A DNA stretch of 13,779 bases, taken from contig CALCPB010000118.1 of assembly GCA_937897665.1 (NCBI GenBank), forward strand, positions 1 to 13,779, given 5' to 3'. Within the stretch, counting starts at the first letter, position 1, and each line of letters opens with the position of its first letter. The position numbers were made by a program, and so were the translations under genes. The notes beneath the pieces are model-generated. The model saw only the letters and a list, made by a program, of their open reading frames with translations. It did not search any database and was not told where the DNA came from. The stretch is from an uncultured Halomicronema sp. (lineage in GTDB: Bacteria > Cyanobacteriota > Cyanobacteriia > Phormidesmidales > Phormidesmidaceae). Shown here piece by piece: positions 7,924 to 13,779 of the stretch.

Positions 7924-10900
7924 ATGGCAGAGCAAGAATCCAATCAATCCCCCATGGTCTTTACAAATCGGGTGATTGACAAAAAGCAGCTGAAAAAACT
8001 CATTTCCTGGTCTTTTGAGCATTTTGGCACGGCTAGAACCTCACAGATGGCCGACCGGATGAAGGATTTAGGCTTTCGGTATGCGACCCGAGCGGGCGTT
8101 TCGATTAGTGTTGAAGATTTGCAAGTGCCAGCTGAGAAGCGGGGGTTGCTGGATGCGGCGGACGAAGAAATTCGGACCACTGAGGAACGCTATACCCGTG
8201 GCGAAATCACTGAGGTAGAGCGCTTCCAGAAGGTGATTGATACCTGGAACGGTACGAGTGAAGAACTCAAGAACCAGGTCGTCAAAAACTTTAAGGAAAA
8301 TAATCCACTGAACTCGGTCTACATGATGGCGTTCTCTGGTGCCCGCGGCAATATTTCTCAGGTGCGCCAGCTGGTGGGTATGCGTGGCCTGATGGCGAAT
8401 CCTCAAGGGGAAATCATTGACCAGCCGATTCGCACTAACTTCCGAGAAGGGCTGTCAGTGACGGAGTATGTCATCTCTTCCTATGGGGCGCGGAAAGGGT
8501 TGGTAGATACGGCCTTAAGAACGGCTGACTCAGGCTATCTTACCCGCCGCTTGGTGGATGTTTCCCAAGATGTGATTATTCGTGAAGGCGATTGTGGCAC
8601 TGAGCGCGGCATTCCTCTGGGCAGCATGATGGCGGGTGAGAAGGTGTTGATCCCCCTCTCCGATCGCTTGCTGGGCCGCGTCCTAGCCGAAGATGCTGTG
8701 CATCCTGAAACAGGTGAAATTGTGGCGCGTCGTAACGATGCGCTGTCTCAGCACCTGGCAGATGAGATCTACGAGGCAGTGGGTGATTTGGGCGAGGTGA
8801 TGGTGCGATCTGCCCTCACCTGTGAAGCCACGCGGTCAGTGTGTCGCCATTGCTATGGCTGGAGCTTGGCCCACTCTGAAATGGTCGATTTGGGCGAAGC
8901 GGTCGGCATTATTGCGGCGCAGTCGATTGGCGAACCGGGGACGCAGCTGACGATGCGGACCTTCCACACGGGCGGCACCTTTACCGGCGAAATGGCTCCG
9001 CAGGTCCGCGCTAAGCGGAACGGTGTTGTGGAGCTACCGGCGAAACTGAAGAGCCGGGCTTTCCGTACGCGTCATGGCGAAGATGCCTTAGTGCTGGAAG
9101 GGGCGGGCAAAATTGTCGTGCAGGGCGAAACCAGTGGTAAGCAAACGGAGTCTTTGCCCCAGGGTGCCATTATGTTTGTTAACCATGGCGATCGCGTGGT
9201 TAAGGATCAGCTATTGGCTGAGATGCCCACCTCTAGCCGCATCCGGAAGGTGACTGAGAAAGCCACGAAGGATGTAAACAGTGACCTATCCGGTGAGGTG
9301 CAGTTTGCCGGACTGGTGCAAGAAGAAAAGATTGACCGCCAGGGCAATACCACCCGCTTAGCACAGCGAGGCGGTTTGATTTGGGTGTTGTCGGGTGAGG
9401 TGTATAACCTGCCCCCCAATGCCGAGCCGGTGGTACAAAACGGCGATCGCATTGTCCCTGACAGCATCATTGCGGAGACCCGCCAAGTGACGGAGCGTGG
9501 TGGCTTAGTGCGACTGCCGGAAGTCGTGGAAGGCAAAGACGCACGAGAAGTTGAGGTGATCACCGCATCCGTGCTGCTGGATCAGGCCGAAGTCAAGATG
9601 GAGAGCGGTCAAGGGGGCGAGCACTACATCATTGAAACGGCTAACGGTCAGCGTTTTTCTTTGATTGCCACCCCCGGAACCAAGTTGGTGAACAATGGCG
9701 TGGTCGCCGAGATGGAAGATACGGCGTATCAAACCAGCACGGGCGGCATGATCAAGTACTCTGGGCTCGAAGCAGCGAAGAAAGGGAAAGGTAAGCAGGG
9801 CTATGAGGTCACGAAAGGGGGGCAGCTGCTGTGGATTCCGGAAGAAACCCACGAAGTGAATAAGGATCTCTCTCTCCTGTTGGTCGAGGACGGTCAGTAT
9901 GTCGAGGCCGGTACAGAAGTGGTCAAAGACATCTTCTGTCAAAGCAGCGGTGTGGTTGAGGTCACCCAGAAGAACGATATTCTAAGGGAAATCGTCATCA
10001 AGCCGGGCGACCTGCACATGGCCGATAACCCGGAAGCCGTGATGGAACGTGATGGCACCATCGTGCCGCCTGGTGAAACGCTGATGGCGGGACTTACGAC
10101 CTCAGCTCTCAGTTACGTGGAATTCTTAGAATCACCGGAAGGCCCTGCCCTGCTGGTGCGCCCGGTCGAAGAATATACGGTGCCGGATGAGCCGCCAGTG
10201 CCCAGTCAAGATTCCACCAGTGATTCGGGCTGTCACATTCGACTCCGGGCCATGCAGCGGATTTCTTTCAAGGACGGCGATCGCGTTAAGTCGGTGGAGG
10301 GGCAAGACCTGCTACGGACTCAGCTAGTGCTTGAGATCGGTGAGGAATCGTCTCACCTGGAAGCTGACATTGAGCAGGTACCCGACGAAAACGATCCTGA
10401 CGTGATGCGTTTACAGCTGGTGATTTTGGAATCGATCATCATTCGTCGTGATGTGATTGCTGACCAAACCCAAGGCAGCACCCTGACACGAATTTTAGTT
10501 GAAGAAGGACAGCAGATTGGGCCCGGTGCTGTGGTTGCCCGCACCGAGATTCAATGTAAAGAAGAAGGCGAAGTCCGAGGGATTCGCGAAGGCACCGAGG
10601 CGATTCGCCGAATTTTGGTCGTGCGTGAAAACGATCTCGTACAGCTAGCGCTTGACGGCAAGCAACCTTCGGTTGCGGTGGGTGATCTCGTGGTTGACGG
10701 CAGTGAGGTCGCGCCGGGAATGGTGCTAGAGGAATCGGGTCAGGTTACAGAAATTACCGATGCCTACATCAAACTCCGCATTGCTCGCCCCTACCGGGTA
10801 TCAACGGGTGCCGTCCTGCATATTGAAGACGGTGACTTGGTACAGCGGGGTGACAGCCTGGTGTTGCTGGTGTTTGAGCGCGCTAAAACGGGCGATATCA

Positions 10901-11919
10901 TTCAGGGCTTACCGCGGATTGAGGAGCTATTAGAAGCTCGGAAACCGAAGGAAGCTTGCGTGTTGGTCGAGCGACCGGGTACCACTCAGGTCGTCTTTAC
11001 CGATGACGAAACTGCCAATGTCAAGGTGGTGGAAGAGGACGGCGTTGTAGCCGAGTATCCGCTCAATCCGGGGCAAAACTTACTCATCAACGACGATCAG
11101 TACGTTGTTGCTGCTGAGCCGCTCACGGATGGCCCAGCCAACCCCCACCAAATTCTGGAAATCTTCTTCAAGTATCACTTGTCTCAGGGTGAAGGCACCC
11201 ATGGTTCAGCGATGAAGGCACTCCAGGAGGTTCAAACTTTCTTGGTGAACGAAGTGCAGTCGGTTTATCAATCTCAAGGGGTCGATATTTCAGACAAGCA
11301 TATCGAAGTGATTGTGCGTCAGATGACCTCTAAGGCCCGGATCGAAGATGGTGGCGACACCACGATGCTGCCAGGTGAACTGATGGAAATTTATCAGATT
11401 GAGCAGGTCAATGAAGCGATGGCGATTACTGGGGGAGCCCCAGCGGAATATACGCCAGTCCTGTTGGGTATTACTAAAGCCTCTCTGAATACAGATAGCT
11501 TTATCTCAGCGGCGAGCTTCCAAGAGACGACTCGAGTGCTAACTGAGGCCGCCATTGAGGGTAAATCTGACTGGCTGCGCGGTTTGAAAGAGAACGTGAT
11601 CATTGGGCGTTTGATTCCTGCTGGTACAGGCTTTAACGCTTATGAAGAACCGGCACCCATCCTCGATGCAGAGGAGGGCGTGGGCTTTGACGGAGCCATG
11701 ATTGACGATGCAATGGCTCGTGACGTGGTGTTAGATGACGAATCGGCTCGAAGCTATAAGCTAGAGAGCGGTTTAGGTCTCTTGAAGGATGATGAGATGG
11801 TGGGATTCTCTAAGCCCGGCGACGCTGCGGCTGACAACGGCGGTGAAACCCCCCCTCCGAATGGTGCCGGGCTGGATGATGACAATCTGCTAATTGACGA
11901 CAGCAGCGACATTATCTAG
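7924..11919 (+). CDS. rpoC2: DNA-directed RNA polymerase subunit beta-prime (C-terminal half), with large SI3 insertion
   Basis: This is the C-terminal part of split beta-prime, 1331 residues. The start ATG at 7924 follows GAGAGGG at 7913-7919. Order of parts: secondary-channel region (1-140); bridge helix around [25 protein letters not shown] (about 174-213); second zinc site C224, C300, C307, C310; trigger-loop N-terminal helix with M344, R345 and H348 in TMRTFHTGG; then an insertion of roughly 635 residues (about 352-987); then the trigger-loop C-terminal helix [22 protein letters not shown] (989-1010) and the jaw/clamp end. The insertion corresponds to the cyanobacterial SI3 element and is rich in short beta motifs of the type GD-x-V around a glycine turn, as expected for stacked sandwich-barrel hybrid motifs. 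After residue about 1240 there is an acidic tail (about 25 Asp/Glu against 5 Lys/Arg), probably disordered. Confidence 0.99.
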   Translation: MAEQESNQSPMVFTNRVIDKKQLKKLISWSFEHFGTARTSQMADRMKDLGFRYATRAGVSISVEDLQVPAEKRGLLDAADEEIRTTEERYTRGEITEVERFQKVIDTWNGTSEELKNQVVKNFKENNPLNSVYMMAFSGARGNISQVRQLVGMRGLMANPQGEIIDQPIRTNFREGLSVTEYVISSYGARKGLVDTALRTADSGYLTRRLVDVSQDVIIREGDCGTERGIPLGSMMAGEKVLIPLSDRLLGRVLAEDAVHPETGEIVARRNDALSQHLADEIYEAVGDLGEVMVRSALTCEATRSVCRHCYGWSLAHSEMVDLGEAVGIIAAQSIGEPGTQLTMRTFHTGGTFTGEMAPQVRAKRNGVVELPAKLKSRAFRTRHGEDALVLEGAGKIVVQGETSGKQTESLPQGAIMFVNHGDRVVKDQLLAEMPTSSRIRKVTEKATKDVNSDLSGEVQFAGLVQEEKIDRQGNTTRLAQRGGLIWVLSGEVYNLPPNAEPVVQNGDRIVPDSIIAETRQVTERGGLVRLPEVVEGKDAREVEVITASVLLDQAEVKMESGQGGEHYIIETANGQRFSLIATPGTKLVNNGVVAEMEDTAYQTSTGGMIKYSGLEAAKKGKGKQGYEVTKGGQLLWIPEETHEVNKDLSLLLVEDGQYVEAGTEVVKDIFCQSSGVVEVTQKNDILREIVIKPGDLHMADNPEAVMERDGTIVPPGETLMAGLTTSALSYVEFLESPEGPALLVRPVEEYTVPDEPPVPSQDSTSDSGCHIRLRAMQRISFKDGDRVKSVEGQDLLRTQLVLEIGEESSHLEADIEQVPDENDPDVMRLQLVILESIIIRRDVIADQTQGSTLTRILVEEGQQIGPGAVVARTEIQCKEEGEVRGIREGTEAIRRILVVRENDLVQLALDGKQPSVAVGDLVVDGSEVAPGMVLEESGQVTEITDAYIKLRIARPYRVSTGAVLHIEDGDLVQRGDSLVLLVFERAKTGDIIQGLPRIEELLEARKPKEACVLVERPGTTQVVFTDDETANVKVVEEDGVVAEYPLNPGQNLLINDDQYVVAAEPLTDGPANPHQILEIFFKYHLSQGEGTHGSAMKALQEVQTFLVNEVQSVYQSQGVDISDKHIEVIVRQMTSKARIEDGGDTTMLPGELMEIYQIEQVNEAMAITGGAPAEYTPVLLGITKASLNTDSFISAASFQETTRVLTEAAIEGKSDWLRGLKENVIIGRLIPAGTGFNAYEEPAPILDAEEGVGFDGAMIDDAMARDVVLDDESARSYKLESGLGLLKDDEMVGFSKPGDAAADNGGETPPPNGAGLDDDNLLIDDSSDII
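9188..9195. repeat. HIP1 palindrome (in rpoC2 SI3 region)
   Basis: Exact GCGATCGC covering the codons for Gly422-Asp423-Arg424 of RpoC2, within the SI3 insertion. Confidence 0.9.
9443..9450. repeat. HIP1 palindrome (in rpoC2 SI3 region)
   Basis: Exact GCGATCGC covering the codons for Gly507-Asp508-Arg509 of RpoC2, within the SI3 insertion. Confidence 0.9.
10277..10284. repeat. HIP1 palindrome (in rpoC2 SI3 region)
   Basis: Exact GCGATCGC covering the codons for Gly785-Asp786-Arg787 of RpoC2, within the SI3 insertion. Confidence 0.9.
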
Positions 11920-11945
11920 CGTCTACGATCACCTCACTGCCGATC

Positions 11946-11978
11946 AAAAAGGAGTCCTCACCTGAGGACTCCTTTTTT
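11946..11978. terminator. Bidirectional intrinsic terminator after rpoC2
   Basis: The arm AAAAAGGAGTCCTCA (11946-11960) is the exact reverse complement of TGAGGACTCCTTTTT (11963-11977), separated by CC. The GC-rich stem is followed by six T on the plus strand and five T on the minus strand. It begins 27 bases after the rpoC2 stop, so it should terminate the rpo operon. Because lepB converges from the right, with its stop about 130 bases away, it may also stop lepB transcripts. Confidence 0.93.
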
Positions 11979-12109
11979 GCTGTTTGGCAAGCAGCCGTTG
12001 CGATCGGCCAAAGCGATTTCAGTAATAAAAATCCATTAGCCGGGGCGTTACGCTGCTGCTAGTATCATGGCTCTGCCAACGCTCACAACATCCGGCAGGT
12101 GACAGTCTG

Positions 12110-12703
12110 CTAAAGTCCGCCAATGCGACCGGGCGGCCAAAAGCGGACGACCGCCTTACCAATAATATTGTCGGCAGGGACAAACGACTCCGTCTCCCAA
12201 GCGTGACTATCGTAGCTGCTGTTGCGATTGTCGCCCAACACCAAATAGGCCTCTGGAGGGACGGTCTCAGGTCCCCAGCTATAGTCAGGCTCAGCCTTAA
12301 TATAGTCTTCTTCCAGAGCGTTGCCGTTGACAAAGACCGTCCCGTTGGCAACTTCTACCGTATCGCCGGGGAGGCCAATTACGCGCTTAATGAAGGCATC
12401 TCGCCGCTTATCTTTGTCAAAGAGGCTTTCTGGCGGCCAGAACACAATGATGTCACCGCGTCCGGGAGGGTTGAGGTGGTAACTGATTTTTTCAATAACG
12501 AGGCGATCGTTGATTTCCAACGTGGGTTCCATAGAGCCAGAAGGAATGTAGCGAGCTTCTGCAACGAAGGTGCGAATGCCTAGTGCTAAAACGACACTCA
12601 AACCCAGGGTTTGTAACCCTTCAACGACGGGGTTGGTAGAGCGATCAGCAGCCTGGTTATTGGAGGTTTCCGATGTTTTCGGAGGCTGGGGGAAGTCAGT
12701 CAT
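12110..12703 (-). CDS. lepB: Type I signal peptidase
   Basis: This membrane-anchored serine/lysine protease removes signal peptides from secreted proteins. With the ATG at 12703 it has 197 residues: a polar N-terminus, one membrane segment (about residues 26-48, VVEGLQTLGLSVVLALGIRTFVA), the catalytic serine S57 in IPSGSMEPTL, the RLVIEKISY and GRGDIIVFWPP boxes, the catalytic lysine K106 in FIKRVIGLPGD, and GDNRNSSYDSH (157-167). A GTG at 12733 would add ten residues; the TATATT just upstream of that GTG could be a -10 box, which would favour the ATG, but neither start has a strong Shine-Dalgarno. After SHAW the usual W-G-x-V-P is replaced by WETESFVP, about three residues longer. It converges on rpoC2 and diverges from the phosphoesterase. 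Which paralogue it is cannot be decided here. Confidence 0.95.
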   Translation of the reverse strand: MTDFPQPPKTSETSNNQAADRSTNPVVEGLQTLGLSVVLALGIRTFVAEARYIPSGSMEPTLEINDRLVIEKISYHLNPPGRGDIIVFWPPESLFDKDKRRDAFIKRVIGLPGDTVEVANGTVFVNGNALEEDYIKAEPDYSWGPETVPPEAYLVLGDNRNSSYDSHAWETESFVPADNIIGKAVVRFWPPGRIGGL

Positions 12704-12776
12704 ATTGGTCACAGCGTCCGTGAACGGTTCCACGAATATAGCCTATTGATCATACTTCATCCATAGCCTTTCCCAT

Positions 12777-12806
12777 CCGGTCAGTGACCAGCTGTACAAC
12801 CGGTCA
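12777..12806. repeat. Direct CCGGTCA repeats with inverted repeat GGTCA-G-TGACC upstream of lepB
   Basis: CCGGTCA occurs at 12777-12783 and 12800-12806, and the first copy is part of GGTCAGTGACC, a perfect 5-base inverted repeat with a one-base centre. It lies about 75-100 bases upstream of the lepB start. It could be a regulator-binding site, but the repeats are short. Confidence 0.3.
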
Positions 12807-13081
12807 ATCTTCATTGCGCGGCGCGAAGGGTAACCGTTCCTCGTTGTCATTCTGATCAATGGTTCCTCGACCAAAGCCCTCTCGGGCGGTAGCGACGATC
12901 GCCTAGATACCGCTGCTATCCGTAGAAGCACAGCAGTTGCAGGCAATTAAGTAGGCGCTAGTTTTAGAGATGAGCCCCGTGGTGAACGCCAGATGATCTG
13001 AGGCGTCACGCCAGGGTGGGGGACTTCTAACTGATAACGGTATGGGTGAGGGGCAATGGGGAGCTTGCTTTAACCGCGAAT

Positions 13082-13097
13082 TCGATGCGTCGATGCG
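13082..13097. repeat. Tandem 8-base duplication TCGATGCG x2
   Basis: Two exact adjacent copies of TCGATGCG lie about 55 bases upstream of the phosphoesterase start and immediately before a HIP1 site. This is probably a small slippage duplication in non-coding DNA; no function is evident. Confidence 0.5.
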
Positions 13098-13100
13098 GGG

Positions 13101-13108
13101 GCGATCGC
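13101..13108. repeat. HIP1 palindrome (intergenic)
   Basis: Exact GCGATCGC upstream of the phosphoesterase gene; the only HIP1 copy outside a coding region in this window. Confidence 0.9.
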
Positions 13109-13152
13109 CGACCTTTGGGGATAATGGGTCATCACCTGCGGATAGAACAGTT

Positions 13153-13779
13153 ATGTTACCTGCTTTGACGGCACCGCTGAAGACAGAACGGGTTGCGGTC
13201 ACGATTGAGCAGCTACCACTGGCGCTGCATGGCACCACCGTGGCCCAGCTTTCCGATTTTCATTTTGACGGGTATAGTCTGTCGCCCTCACTGCTGCAAA
13301 CGGCGATCGCCCAGTGCAATCATCTGGCCCCCGATCTAGTGGTGCTGACGGGCGATTTTAATACCCGCAATCCGTCCGATATTGATGCGCTGACGGTCTA
13401 CATACAGCATTTGCGCAGTCGTTTGGGGGTCTATGCCGTCTTGGGTAACCATGATTCCCCCAGCGCCAGGGTGAGACGGCGCGTGCAGCAGGCCCTAGCT
13501 GCCGTGGAGGTTGTTCCCCTCTGGAATGACATTGCCTATCCCTGGGGCGATCGCCTACCCCTGGTGGGACTGGCGGATATCAGCTCACCCGACTGTCAAC
13601 CGGAGCCGCTGCTGGCCCAACTGCCCCCCAGTACGCCGCGGTTGGTGTTGGCCCATAACCCGGACACGATGGATAAACTCCGGTCATCCCGCGCTGATTT
13701 GGTGCTGTCGGGCCACACCCACGGCGGACAAGTCACTCTGCCTGGGGGGATTCCCGCGCCTAGCCTATTGAAGGAGCTG
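13153..13779 (+). CDS. Calcineurin-like metallophosphoesterase (N-terminal part, cut by window edge)
   Basis: The reading frame is open to the last base of the window, giving 209 residues of an incomplete protein. It has the full set of metal-binding motifs of the calcineurin-like phosphoesterase fold: D35 and H37 (SDFHFD), D68 (TGDFN), N99 and H100 (GNHD), H168 (LAHNPD), and H188 and H190 (GHTHGGQ). The order and spacing resemble the YkuE/YaeI-type group, some of which act on lipid-linked phosphates, but the substrate here cannot be told. No signal peptide or membrane segment is visible at the N-terminus. The ATG at 13153 is chosen because the family-like part begins soon after it; in-frame ATGs at 13093 and 13042 would add residues of unlikely composition. 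The Shine-Dalgarno is weak (GGA about 11 bases upstream). It is transcribed away from lepB. Confidence 0.9.
   Translation, partial: MLPALTAPLKTERVAVTIEQLPLALHGTTVAQLSDFHFDGYSLSPSLLQTAIAQCNHLAPDLVVLTGDFNTRNPSDIDALTVYIQHLRSRLGVYAVLGNHDSPSARVRRRVQQALAAVEVVPLWNDIAYPWGDRLPLVGLADISSPDCQPEPLLAQLPPSTPRLVLAHNPDTMDKLRSSRADLVLSGHTHGGQVTLPGGIPAPSLLKEL
13303..13310. repeat. HIP1 palindrome (in phosphoesterase gene)
   Basis: Exact GCGATCGC in the metallophosphoesterase coding region, here in a different frame (Ala-Ile-Ala) from the rpoC2 copies. Confidence 0.9.
13547..13554. repeat. HIP1 palindrome (in phosphoesterase gene)
   Basis: Exact GCGATCGC covering Gly-Asp-Arg codons of the metallophosphoesterase (residues about 132-134). 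Confidence 0.9.

Larger units (their letters stand above)
12704..13152. other. 449-base spacer between divergent lepB and phosphoesterase genes; no gene recognised
   Basis: No open reading frame with a recognisable product was found on either strand. The spacer should hold promoters for both flanking genes. On the minus strand TATATT (about 12735-12740) is a possible lepB -10 box without a good -35. Other structure seen: GGTCAGTGACC (12779-12789), two CCGGTCA copies 23 bases apart (12777-12783 and 12800-12806), a tandem TCGATGCG duplication (13082-13097) and one HIP1 palindrome (13101-13108). No tRNA or obvious structured RNA was recognised by eye. Confidence 0.6.

Noticed and set aside
9207..9942. 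Antisense frames of 118 and 145 residues inside rpoC2
   Set aside because: They lie opposite a continuous, well-conserved rpoC2 frame and show no independent coding signal.
12203..12583. 126-residue frame antisense to lepB
   Set aside because: It is a shadow of the lepB coding sequence; lepB itself carries all the conserved motifs.
12743..12946. 67-residue open frame on the minus strand upstream of lepB
   Set aside because: There is no family similarity or ribosome site; it is short and Arg-rich, as expected for chance frames in this composition.
12903..13238. 111-residue cysteine-rich open frame on the minus strand
   Set aside because: It overlaps the start of the phosphoesterase antisense, has no recognisable family and odd composition; probably chance.
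1..13779. CRISPR array, insertion sequence, prophage, tRNA or defence island
   Set aside because: No regular direct repeats with spacers, transposase, terminal inverted repeats or tRNA-like folds were recognised; the content is conserved housekeeping genes.

Overview
The window is chromosomal DNA from a cyanobacterium. The evidence is the split RNA polymerase beta-prime subunit (separate rpoC1 and rpoC2 genes), a very large insertion inside the RpoC2 trigger loop, a cyanobacteria-like RpoB, and eight exact copies of the HIP1 palindrome GCGATCGC, where about 0.2 would be expected by chance. Base composition is moderately GC-rich. I cannot name a genus.

Layout, left to right. (1) The 5-prime part of hisD (histidine biosynthesis) on the minus strand, cut by the window edge. 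(2) A 210-base divergent spacer with an extended -10 promoter for rpsT. (3) rpsT (ribosomal protein S20, GTG start) and, 22 bases later, a tatD-family metal-dependent DNase/hydrolase, apparently co-transcribed. (4) A 400-base leader holding a canonical intrinsic-terminator hairpin about 95 bases before rpoB, sequence that could form a competing pairing, and a second hairpin. (5) rpoB, rpoC1 and rpoC2, separated by 87 and 90 bases, each gap containing a strong hairpin. (6) A 15-base-arm palindrome with T-runs on both strands, ending the rpo operon and possibly also the oncoming lepB. (7) lepB (type I signal peptidase) on the minus strand. (8) A 449-base divergent spacer with no recognisable gene. 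(9) The 5-prime part of a calcineurin-like metallophosphoesterase on the plus strand, running off the right edge.

How they work together: rpsT, rpoB, rpoC1 and rpoC2 are core gene-expression genes (30S ribosome and RNA polymerase core), and rpsT-tatD-rpoB-rpoC1-rpoC2 is, from memory, a familiar cyanobacterial order. hisD, lepB and the phosphoesterase are ordinary neighbours with no evident functional link.

I found no mobile element, CRISPR array, tRNA, rRNA or defence/secondary-metabolism genes, and nothing I would call a new system. The most interesting material is non-coding: the terminator-like hairpin in the rpoB leader with possible alternative pairing, and hairpins at every junction of the rpo operon. 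Within the polymerase genes, the HIP1 sites fall only in the SI3 insertion of RpoC2 and always encode the same Gly-Asp-Arg turn.
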